Positions 16,717-24,501 of a stretch of 64,000 nucleotides of DNA are shown here, piece after piece. The notes under the pieces were generated by a model. That model made no database searches, had not been told where the DNA came from, and saw only the letters and a program-made list of their open reading frames with translations. The translations under genes and the position numbers were made by a program. Within the stretch, counting starts at the first letter, position 1. Every line of letters begins with the position of its first letter. The DNA comes from Gemmatimonadota bacterium (GTDB lineage Bacteria > Latescibacterota > UBA2968): NCBI GenBank assembly GCA_026705765.1, contig JAPPAB010000055.1, positions 1 through 64,000 on the forward strand, in the 5' to 3' direction.

Positions 16717-16792
16717 TAAAAAAAGCGGGCTACCAACAGCACTCTATTTATCGGGAGGGAGGAAATAAACAGAAATGCTGAGGCAACCCGCT
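16717..16792 (-). terminator. hairpin H3, terminator of the M16 peptidase gene, with loop complementary to H1/H2
   Basis: Stacked stems AGCGGG/CCCGCT, CAGCA/TGCTG and TATTT/AAATA lead to a 13-base apical loop that reads ATCGGGAGGGAGG on the plus strand. On the minus strand a T-tract follows the outer stem. It is the first terminator after the peptidase stop at 16844. Confidence 0.65.
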
Positions 16793-16843
16793 GTGCATAA
16801 ACATACCCAACTTCAAAAATATCGTCAAGAGGATAAAAGGAAA

Positions 16844-19570
16844 TTATTCCTCAATCAGAGTCTGAATATCAAAAACCGTTGTCCTGCCCATGATATACCC
16901 CCGCCTCAATGCGTCCTTAATGCGATCAACATCCCCGTAAAAAAGCATCAAAAAATTCTTGACCTGATAGTTCAACAGTCGCCTGAAAACGCGGCGAATA
17001 TCCTCCTCTGCCACGCCATCAATAGCCGACTCGTATTCTTCCAGCGAAAGAGCGGGCACCCCATCGCGATCATAGCGCACCTGCTGGCCGAGCCTGGTCT
17101 GCGGACCGAGTTGCAAATGATACGCCCGCTTGAGTCTTTCGCGACCTTTCTCCACCTGCGCCCAAAAATCTGGCTCGGACAAACAATGGTGCATCAACCG
17201 AAACATCTCGGGAACAAGCTCAGGGGTATAAACATCGCGAGGATCAGCCCAAAAATGTAATATTGGCGGCGACGTCCATTCCTGAATACTCACGCCAACC
17301 GAATAACACCAGCCTTTCTGGTCTCGAAGCCGAATAAACAAGAGCCGGTTTAGCGCATTGACCAGAACCGCTTGTGCAAACCAATCCTCATTTGTGCGGG
17401 GCAAGCCATTGGTTAGCCAATTACAAAGATCAGTTAGATGACTACTTTGAGAAATTAAAACATGCATGCCCGTAATTTCTTTGCGTTCTGGTCGAGGATG
17501 TGGCGAAAAACCATTCCGATGTCGGTTATCCGTCATCACCCGTAAACTCCGTTCAATTTCCGACTTACTCAGATCGGAAGTTACCCTAAAAAAGAGGACT
17601 TGTGCGCGCAAGGTTTGATCCCAAAATTGTTGCAAGTCCTGTGCTGTCAAATTTTCAAGTGCTGTGCGCGTACCTACTCGCCGGTCTTTATCGTATTTGT
17701 ACAGGTGATAGCGCAAAGTCTCTGTCACATCATGATCATCGATATAATCCTCAAATTTGTCTATGATCCGTGCCCGTTCTCTGTTCAGCAGTTCTTCAGA
17801 GAATCTGAGATCTTCTATCATCGCTTTCAGATGTCTCAAAGCCGCATCCAAATTTTCGCTAAACACAGTCAGGTTAACGGTGGTATATAAGTTAGAAATA
17901 TTGAACCAGAACTCTGCGCCAAGCCGGTCCATTTCTTTTTTATCTTCTCCGTGTAATGTCAGATTAATCACGCGAAAAAACGCAAAAGACAAACCGCGTG
18001 TCTCCATTGTCTCCTGCAGACTCCCCCCTGTATAATACCTCATTGAAAGCCGAGTTTGCGGCACGCGCGTATCCTGGACATAATATATTTTGTGATTGGG
18101 AATTTCCGCATCTGCTGCTGAAACATTGCAAAGGACTGCCAATAATCCAACCGCAAGTACTCGCCGTCGCCAGTACCAGAATCCTCCCAGTCCCACGAGC
18201 ACCCACACAACACCAACATAAAGCCACACGTTCCATGATGATACTGACTCCTCAAAAGAGACCAGGACAAAGGTATGGGGCGGCTGGTCCAAAAGATATT
18301 GCTTTGCCACCCGCTTGATATCCGCCGCGGTAACACCATCGAAATTCTGCATCCACTTGAGATCAAAGGCAGGGTCATTGGTGCAAATGAATCCATAAGA
18401 GATCGCATTTGCCAGACGGGATTGACTGGTCATCATGTAGTACAGATCTTTACGCGCTTCGTTTCTCGCCAGTAAAAGATGTTCCTCAGACAAAGAATCG
18501 ACAGCCGTCTGAATAATTTGATGCATGGCCGAAACCACACGTTCATAACGCGCACCCGAAGGTAAATCGGCATAAAAATAAAACAGCCCTTTATCGCGTA
18601 AAAAAAGAAAATAGGAGTTGACTCCAAGAACTTTTCCTGAACCAATTAGTCTTTGGCGCGCAAGAGAATATTCACCTTCAAAAAGAACTTTATCAAACAA
18701 ATACAAAGGATGACAGTCCGGGTGCGTATCTGTTGGAATATGCCAGACACCCCAAACAGAAGAATGCAGATCACTTGTAGATTGCGTGGAATCCTGAGGT
18801 ACAGACGCGCTATCCAGCGTATCAATATCATCGTGAATAAACCCCTCGCGCTTTGGAATCTCCCCGAAATGTTGAACCACAACGGGCAAAATATCAGCCC
18901 TATTCACATCGCCGACAATTACGAGACACGCATTATTCGGCACGTAATAACGCTTGTGAAATGCGGTCGCTTCCTCCAGAGTAAAAGTTTTAATCGTATC
19001 TCGATGGCCCAGAATATCGTACTGATAGGGATGTCCCGCAAACATGCGGGCATATAGCTTTTTATACAAAAGCCGACGCGCAAGACTTGCACTTCTCGCC
19101 CATTCAGCCAGAACGACCTCTTTTTCGAGATCGAATGCTTCCTGCGAAACATCAAACCGTGTCATACCCCGTGCAAAATAGGCAATCAGTGTATCCAGCT
19201 GCGCTTTGGGAACAGTCGCGTAGTATTTTGTACCATCTTTAGACGTACTGGCATTGGCGTGTGGCGCACCCAAAAGATAGAGCGATTCTAAGAATGAGCG
19301 ATCCAGTGCGAGGTGCTCGACCAGATGCGCCATGCCTTGCCGGCCGGGTGCTTCGTGAGAAGACCCTACGCGATAGGCGATTTGGCACGTCACAACGGGT
19401 CGGGTATCGTCTTCCACAATCGCAACCTGAAGGCCATTGGCGAGGCGATAATGCTGGAGAGAAAGGGAGCCAGCAAGCGAAACATCGGCGACTTTTTGGT
19501 AGGGTGGCGAACTTGCCAGTGCCTGAAGCGGCAAAAGACAGATCAGAAGAAAAAAATATACAGAGCGCAT
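16844..19570 (-). CDS. M16-family zinc peptidase with internal membrane segment and second, inactive M16 half
   Basis: About 908 residues from the ATG at 19570 (a GTG directly before it is possible). A signal peptide ends near L-A-S-S. The first M16 domain has the inverted zinc motif H-L-V-E-H (about 82-86) and a downstream E-K-E-V-V-L-A-E-W segment carrying the third ligand. Around 446-466 there is a transmembrane helix, then R-R-R, then a second hydrophobic stretch ending in A-A-D-A, like a signal peptide. The second M16 half (about 490-908) has no H-x-x-E-H. Active/inactive M16 pairs usually form a clamshell that degrades peptides; here they are one chain, possibly membrane-anchored. A fusion of two neighbouring peptidase genes would explain the internal signal-like sequence. 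Confidence 0.88.
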   Translation of the reverse strand: MRSVYFFLLICLLPLQALASSPPYQKVADVSLAGSLSLQHYRLANGLQVAIVEDDTRPVVTCQIAYRVGSSHEAPGRQGMAHLVEHLALDRSFLESLYLLGAPHANASTSKDGTKYYATVPKAQLDTLIAYFARGMTRFDVSQEAFDLEKEVVLAEWARSASLARRLLYKKLYARMFAGHPYQYDILGHRDTIKTFTLEEATAFHKRYYVPNNACLVIVGDVNRADILPVVVQHFGEIPKREGFIHDDIDTLDSASVPQDSTQSTSDLHSSVWGVWHIPTDTHPDCHPLYLFDKVLFEGEYSLARQRLIGSGKVLGVNSYFLFLRDKGLFYFYADLPSGARYERVVSAMHQIIQTAVDSLSEEHLLLARNEARKDLYYMMTSQSRLANAISYGFICTNDPAFDLKWMQNFDGVTAADIKRVAKQYLLDQPPHTFVLVSFEESVSSWNVWLYVGVVWVLVGLGGFWYWRRRVLAVGLLAVLCNVSAADAEIPNHKIYYVQDTRVPQTRLSMRYYTGGSLQETMETRGLSFAFFRVINLTLHGEDKKEMDRLGAEFWFNISNLYTTVNLTVFSENLDAALRHLKAMIEDLRFSEELLNRERARIIDKFEDYIDDHDVTETLRYHLYKYDKDRRVGTRTALENLTAQDLQQFWDQTLRAQVLFFRVTSDLSKSEIERSLRVMTDNRHRNGFSPHPRPERKEITGMHVLISQSSHLTDLCNWLTNGLPRTNEDWFAQAVLVNALNRLLFIRLRDQKGWCYSVGVSIQEWTSPPILHFWADPRDVYTPELVPEMFRLMHHCLSEPDFWAQVEKGRERLKRAYHLQLGPQTRLGQQVRYDRDGVPALSLEEYESAIDGVAEEDIRRVFRRLLNYQVKNFLMLFYGDVDRIKDALRRGYIMGRTTVFDIQTLIEE

Positions 19571-19606
19571 CACAAAGTTCTCAGTAGTCAGCTAAAAACC
19601 TTCTGG

Positions 19607-19631
19607 ATCGCGGCTTTAAGCATGCCGCGAT
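19607..19631. repeat. 8-bp GC-rich inverted repeat
   Basis: ATCGCGGC and GCCGCGAT flank a 9-base spacer, between the divergent M16 peptidase and yggT genes. It could be an operator or a small dispersed palindrome; no T-tract follows. Confidence 0.5.
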
Positions 19632-19797
19632 GACAATCGCTTATTAATACCAAAATTTCCCAACGTGTGCAATGCCCAAAAAACCTCTGGCACCCAAAAA
19701 ACACGCGCCGATTAGCCCCGTCTTTTCCGTTGCATTTCTCGCGCAAACTGATAATTTATCAAATCTTCTTTTTAACCCCATTGCGAAAGGTCCTCTT

Positions 19798-20022
19798 ATG
19801 TTCTTAGTAACTCTCCTCAAAATCTACGGCTACATCATCATAGCGCGAGCACTCATCTCATGGATAAATCCCAACCCGTACAATCCACTCATCAGAATAA
19901 TATGCGCCATCACAGACCCCGTACTCGTACCCCTTCGCCGCGTGTTGCCCGACCTGGGTGGCCTGGACATATCGCCCTTTGTCGCCATCCTCATTATATG
20001 GTTCATCATGTCTCTGATTTAG
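19798..20022 (+). CDS. YggT-family small membrane protein
   Basis: 74 residues from ATG 19798, which follows GAAAGG; the frame is open upstream, but that part has no membrane or family character. Two hydrophobic helices (about 1-20 and 58-74) flank a loop with S-W-I-N-P-N-P-Y-N-P and the family motif I-T-D-P-V-L-x-P-(L/F)-R-R. Single-repeat YggT proteins are inner-membrane proteins of poorly known role, linked in other bacteria to osmotic tolerance and envelope organisation. The efflux gene starts 14 bases later. Confidence 0.85.
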   Translation: MFLVTLLKIYGYIIIARALISWINPNPYNPLIRIICAITDPVLVPLRRVLPDLGGLDISPFVAILIIWFIMSLI

Positions 20023-20036
20023 CGGAAGGGCATAAT

Positions 20037-21242
20037 TTGAGCGCAGAACAACAATCTCCCACCTCTCGCATCCTCATACCCATCTTACTAACCGGCCTGT
20101 CTGGCCTGCCCCCCCTGTCCATTGACATGTTTTTGCCCTCCATGCCGGCAATGGTACGGGAATTTCAAACCCAACCCACCCACATCCAGCCCGCCGTCAC
20201 CTTCTTCTTAATAGCACTGGGCGCAGCACAACTCGTCTTTGGTCCCCTCTCTGACCGATATGGCCGCCGCCCCATCTTGCTCATCGGCCTTGCCTGTTAC
20301 GCCCTCGCGGGCCTGGGTTGCCTATTTGCCCCCACAGTGGGCGCACTCATCACAGCCCGTGTATTACAGGGATTTGCCGGAGGCAGTGGCCCTTCTGTAA
20401 GCCGCGCTGTCGTACGCGACATATACGGCGAAATCCACGCCGCCAGAATAATGTCCTACATGGCCACAGCCATTGCCCTCGCCCCCATACTCGCACCCGT
20501 AATCGGTGGATTTTTACAAGCCCATTTTGGATGGCACGCCGTCTTTGTCGTACTCAGCGCGCTGGGTGCCCTGTTCTTCTTCGGCTACCTGTGGGCAGTA
20601 CCCGAAACCAATAACATGATAGACCCCACAGCCCTGAACCCAACGCGCATGATAGCCAATTACCGCGATCTCCTCAGCAGCCGTCAGTACCTCGGATATA
20701 CCTTTATGGTCGCCATCCTCTTCTGGGGCATGTTTGCCTTTATTACAAACTCATCTTTTGTACTCATCACCGAACTGGGCGTCTCTCCCCAACTCTACGG
20801 CTTCTGTTTTGGATCCGTCGCCGTGGGCCTCATGATCGGTGCATTTTTATCTGGCCGTCTCAACAACCGCCTCGGCAGTGCACGCATCATTCAAATTGGC
20901 AGCCTGATCGCAGCAGGCGCGGGCCTGCTCCTACTTGGACTCAAACTCGCGGGCACATTTTCGGTCATCACCATCATCGGCCCAATGTGTTTATTCACAA
21001 TAGGCGGCGGTATGGTGCGCCCCCAGGCAATGGCCGGCGCAATCGTACCCTACCCTGAAAAAGCCGGACTCGCCTCCGCCCTCATGGGATTTATACAAAT
21101 GAGCACAGCCGGATTATTTGTCACCCTCTTCAGTCAATTTTACAGCGCCTCATCCATCTCCATGGTCACAGCCATTGCCATCTCAGGCATCATTGCCCTG
21201 CTCGTGCGCCGCACACTATTGCCATCTGGAGCCACATCATGA
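20037..21242 (+). CDS. Bcr/CflA-type MFS multidrug efflux transporter
   Basis: 401 residues if started at the TTG at 20037, which follows GGAAGGG; the nearest in-frame ATG would remove part of the first helix. Twelve hydrophobic segments. The family signature P-L-S-I-D-M-F-L-P-S-M-P lies in helix 1, motif A in the first cytoplasmic loop (G-P-L-S-D-R-Y-G-R-R-P) and motif C-like glycines in helix 5. Proteins of this group export drugs or small metabolites with proton antiport. The last bases overlap the ROK gene start (ATGA). Confidence 0.88.
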   Translation: MSAEQQSPTSRILIPILLTGLSGLPPLSIDMFLPSMPAMVREFQTQPTHIQPAVTFFLIALGAAQLVFGPLSDRYGRRPILLIGLACYALAGLGCLFAPTVGALITARVLQGFAGGSGPSVSRAVVRDIYGEIHAARIMSYMATAIALAPILAPVIGGFLQAHFGWHAVFVVLSALGALFFFGYLWAVPETNNMIDPTALNPTRMIANYRDLLSSRQYLGYTFMVAILFWGMFAFITNSSFVLITELGVSPQLYGFCFGSVAVGLMIGAFLSGRLNNRLGSARIIQIGSLIAAGAGLLLLGLKLAGTFSVITIIGPMCLFTIGGGMVRPQAMAGAIVPYPEKAGLASALMGFIQMSTAGLFVTLFSQFYSASSISMVTAIAISGIIALLVRRTLLPSGATS

Positions 21243-22183
21243 TCCTCGCCATTGACATCGGCGGCACCCAATTTGGCCTGGCCCTTGCCACGCTCGACGG
21301 TCGCGTCATCAAACACATCCAGCACCAAACAGATCGCGCAGACCACGCTGACAAACGAATTGACCGCATACTCGCCACAAGCAAAACACTGATCGCACAA
21401 TCATCCGTATTGGCCTGTGGCATAGGATTTGGCGGCCCCGTCAACTTCGACACACAGCGCATCGTCAACTCCACCCACGTCTTAGGATGGGACGACTGCC
21501 CACTACCGAAAATTGTCGAACAACACCTCGGCGTACCCGCAATAATCGACAACGATGCCAACGTGGGCGCACTGGGAGAATTTACTTTTGGCGCGGGTAA
21601 AAACAGTCGCCACATCATCTACTACACGGTCAGCACTGGCATTGGTGGGGGCATCATCATCAACGGCGAAATCTACCGCGGTGGCAACGGATATGCCGGC
21701 GAACTCGGCCATGTGCCCATCTTGCGCGACGGACCCCAATGCGACTGCGGCAATCGCGGTTGCCTCGAAGCCCTGTGCTCTGGCACTGCCATCGGCAAAC
21801 GCGCAACAGAAGCGGTGCAAAAACATCCGCGCAAAGGCATCGCAATCACACGAATCGCAAACAACAACCCCATCACAGCCAAAACCCTATTCGACACCGC
21901 GCGTTCTGGAGACCCTTATGCCAGAGCACTCGTCGATGAAATCTGCACCGACCTCGGGCAGGGTCTGGCAATGGCCATAAACGCATTCGCCCCCGACGTC
22001 ATCGTCATCGGAGGCGGCGTCTCAAACGCGGGACGCATCCTATTTGAACCGCTGCGAAGAGAAACCCGTCGATTCCTCATGCCGGTTCACCGTCCAAACC
22101 TCAGAATCGCCCCAGCCAAACTCAAAAACCGATCCGTCCTTCTCGGCGCAGTCGCGCTGGCAAAACAACGGATACAACACTGA
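21239..22183 (+). CDS. ROK-family sugar kinase
   Basis: 314 residues. An N-terminal phosphate-binding motif (D-I-G-G-T-Q-F-G), the ROK signature region with G-I-G-G-G-I-I-I and G-E-L-G-H, and the zinc site H...C-D-C-G-N-R-G-C-L-E (about 160-182) are present. There is no N-terminal DNA-binding domain, so this is a kinase rather than a ROK repressor. It probably phosphorylates glucose or an N-acetylated or amino sugar. Translationally coupled to the upstream efflux gene by a 4-base overlap. Confidence 0.9.
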   Translation: MILAIDIGGTQFGLALATLDGRVIKHIQHQTDRADHADKRIDRILATSKTLIAQSSVLACGIGFGGPVNFDTQRIVNSTHVLGWDDCPLPKIVEQHLGVPAIIDNDANVGALGEFTFGAGKNSRHIIYYTVSTGIGGGIIINGEIYRGGNGYAGELGHVPILRDGPQCDCGNRGCLEALCSGTAIGKRATEAVQKHPRKGIAITRIANNNPITAKTLFDTARSGDPYARALVDEICTDLGQGLAMAINAFAPDVIVIGGGVSNAGRILFEPLRRETRRFLMPVHRPNLRIAPAKLKNRSVLLGAVALAKQRIQH

Positions 22184-22266
22184 CCGCTTTTTTATCTTGA
22201 ATTTCGGACGTTTTTGAAGTTCATTACGGACTCTACTTCCGGAGTAAAAATGCGAGGACCCCCGCA

Positions 22267-23181
22267 ATGGACGCAAAGGAAAGATACTTCTGGGACCTCA
22301 CCGGGCATCTCGTCGTACCTCAAGTACTCAGCCCCGATGAAATCGCAGAGGCAAATGAAGCCATCGACTATTACACCCGAGAAATTCTAAAAATCCAGGA
22401 CTCTGACGACCTGCCCGGAAGACCCGATGTTCGGACAAATACAGTCGTCAGAACCAGCAACAAGCATCCCTATTTCCTGGAAATGCCTTCGCCGTATTCC
22501 GATCCCTTCAGGAAAATGCTCGTCCACCCCCAGATCGTATCTCGCCTCAACAAAATGTGCGGTCGCGGCTTTCGCCTGGACCACGGCCCCGAGTTAATCG
22601 GTCACGTCAAAGGCGTAGATGGCCTCCGGCTGCACGGATCGGGCGACCGCCACAAACCCTATGTGGCCTATCGCAATCAAAACGGCGAAATGCACTGCGG
22701 CGGCGTCACGGTCTCCTATCAACTATCAGACGTCGGCAAAGGCGATGGCGGATTTGTCGCTGTACCGGGATCTCACAAATCCAAATACGTCATACCCGAA
22801 GACCTCAAATACTTCAAAAGCGACATGGACGTACTCGTTCAACCCACTATGAAAGCGGGAGATGTCCTCTTTTTTATGGACGGCGCGCAAACGCACGGCA
22901 CCTTGCCCTGGCAAGCAGAACACCAGCGCCGATCCATCCTCTACAAATACACCAGCAGAACGTCTGCCCGGCAGGGAACCGCGGAAGAAGTTGCACCACC
23001 CAAAAATTATTGGGATCAGTCAATCACCGACGGCATGACACCTGAGCAACTCGCCGTCATGTGGGGACCTTATGCCAATTACCACGAAGAACTGCCCGTC
23101 CTGGGCATCGATAATCAGGGCATTGTCCACACAGAAGAACCCATTGACGCCGATAATATCTGGAGTGACCGCAGGGGATAA
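22267..23181 (+). CDS. phytanoyl-CoA dioxygenase (PhyH)-family protein
   Basis: 304 residues. The N-terminal pattern Y-F-W-D-L-T-G-H-L-V-V-P-Q-V-L-S-P-D-E-I is typical of PhyH-like Fe(II)/2-oxoglutarate oxygenases. The cupin core has G-D-G-G-F-x-x-V-P-G-S-H-K and M-K-A-G-D-V-L-F-F...T-H-G-T, the latter with the likely distal iron His. The expected proximal H-x-D is not clear: the region reads L-H-G-S-G-D-R-H, so iron binding or activity may be altered. The substrate is unknown. It is followed after 23 bases by an amidohydrolase. Confidence 0.82.
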   Translation: MDAKERYFWDLTGHLVVPQVLSPDEIAEANEAIDYYTREILKIQDSDDLPGRPDVRTNTVVRTSNKHPYFLEMPSPYSDPFRKMLVHPQIVSRLNKMCGRGFRLDHGPELIGHVKGVDGLRLHGSGDRHKPYVAYRNQNGEMHCGGVTVSYQLSDVGKGDGGFVAVPGSHKSKYVIPEDLKYFKSDMDVLVQPTMKAGDVLFFMDGAQTHGTLPWQAEHQRRSILYKYTSRTSARQGTAEEVAPPKNYWDQSITDGMTPEQLAVMWGPYANYHEELPVLGIDNQGIVHTEEPIDADNIWSDRRG

Positions 23182-23204
23182 ATACAATAAAAAGGAGACT
23201 CCCA

Positions 23205-24446
23205 ATGCCCTACGACCTCCTCCTGAAAAACGCCACGGTCATTGATCCCTCTCAGAACCTCAACGCCATCCGCGATGTCGCCATCCAAAACGCCACCATT
23301 GCCGCCCTCTCCGAATCCATCACCGATTCCGCCAGAGAAACCCTGGACCTTAGTGGCAAAATCCTCACCCCCGGCTGGATCGATATCCATGCCCACGTCT
23401 TTGCCGGCGCAACAACCTGGGGAATTCAAGCCGATGCCCTCTGTCTCGCCACCGGTGTCACCACCATCGTTGACGCCGGCAGTCCCGGCTGGGCCAATTT
23501 CCTCGCCTTCCGCGACTTCATCGCCACCCCTGCTCGCACCCAGATTCTCACCTTTATCCACATCAGCGGCATCGGTCTTACCTACGGGCCCATCGGAGAA
23601 ATGACCGACATCAAATACGCCGACCCCGAACGCACCGCCTACGTCGTCCACACCTATCCCGAAACCTGCGTAGGCGTCAAAGTGCGCATCAGCAAAACCA
23701 TCACCGGAGAAAACGGTATCGTCCCCTTACAGTTGGCCGTTAGGGCCGCTGACATGTCCCACACACCCGTCATGGTCCACATGGGTGCTGGCGTCGCCCT
23801 CTCCGACATCCTGGCCGAACTGCGCCCGGGCGACATCGTCACCCACTGCTATCGCGGAGACGGAGACGCCACCATTGGTGACACCATTTTAAACCGCCAG
23901 CACAACATCCGCCCCGAAGTCCACCAGGCCCGCCAGCAGGGAATTCTCTTCGACGTCGGCCATGGCGGCGGCAGTTTCCTTTTTGAAACCGCCAAAAAAG
24001 CCCTCGCCCAGGACTTTCTCCCCGACGTCATCAGCACCGACATCCACTCCGGTTCAATCAACGATCCCGTTTACAGCCTCCCGGAAACCGCCTCCAAACT
24101 GCTCAACCTGGGCATCAAACTCCCCGACATCGTCCGCCAAACCACCACCGCAGCTGCAGCCGCCATTGGCAGAAGCGACCATCTGGGCACCCTCAAAATC
24201 GGCACCGTCGCAGACCTATCGGCCTTTGAAATCCGCGAAGGCGAATTCCAATTTCACGACGTCAGAGACAATTTGGAAATTGGCCGCAAAAACATCCATC
24301 CCGTACTCACCATCCGGGCTGGCAAAGTCTATCGTCCCGGACCCCTCCAGGAAGAACGCGACGAAACCCTCGCTCGCGCCCGTGAGATTCGCGCTCTGAC
24401 CTCCCGACGGTTCGGCGATCTGGGATGGACACCACCCGGCGCATAA
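23205..24446 (+). CDS. amidohydrolase/deacetylase-family metallohydrolase
   Basis: 413 residues behind an AAAAGGAG site. TIM-barrel amidohydrolase with the full binuclear metal set: H62-A-H64, Lys159 (probable carboxylated lysine, in V-G-V-K-V-R), H192 (V-M-V-H-M-G), H214 (T-H-C-Y-R-G) and D279 (S-T-D-I-H-S). The flanking small beta-domain (L-L-L-K-N-A-T-V-I-D-P) is typical of dihydroorotase/enamidase/D-aminoacylase relatives. It probably hydrolyses an amide or cyclic amide. Likely an operon with the PhyH-like gene. Confidence 0.87.
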   Translation: MPYDLLLKNATVIDPSQNLNAIRDVAIQNATIAALSESITDSARETLDLSGKILTPGWIDIHAHVFAGATTWGIQADALCLATGVTTIVDAGSPGWANFLAFRDFIATPARTQILTFIHISGIGLTYGPIGEMTDIKYADPERTAYVVHTYPETCVGVKVRISKTITGENGIVPLQLAVRAADMSHTPVMVHMGAGVALSDILAELRPGDIVTHCYRGDGDATIGDTILNRQHNIRPEVHQARQQGILFDVGHGGGSFLFETAKKALAQDFLPDVISTDIHSGSINDPVYSLPETASKLLNLGIKLPDIVRQTTTAAAAAIGRSDHLGTLKIGTVADLSAFEIREGEFQFHDVRDNLEIGRKNIHPVLTIRAGKVYRPGPLQEERDETLARAREIRALTSRRFGDLGWTPPGA

Positions 24447-24476
24447 AAAAAGGCGATCACAGTTGTGTGATCGCCT
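24446..24476. terminator. bidirectional rho-independent terminator
   Basis: GGCGATCACA (24453-24462) pairs with TGTGATCGCC (24467-24476) around GTTG. Seven A precede it, giving a strong T-tract on the minus strand; the plus side has TCTCGTTTTT. It separates the convergent amidohydrolase and GWxTD genes. Confidence 0.88.
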
Positions 24477-24501
24477 CTCGTTTTTCCCTGAAAACTCGCC
24501 T

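Larger units (their letters stand above)
16319..16843. other. 525-bp intergenic region with five hairpins, no gene seen
   Basis: It separates two minus-strand genes. I see no credible coding frame. In order it holds a hairpin at 16450-16466 (GCGACA/TGTCGC), a perfect 12-bp hairpin at 16475-16511, and three terminator-like hairpins at 16576-16609, 16631-16665 and 16724-16792 with related C/G-rich apical loops. T-tracts follow the first of these on the plus strand and the other two on the minus strand. Confidence 0.7.
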
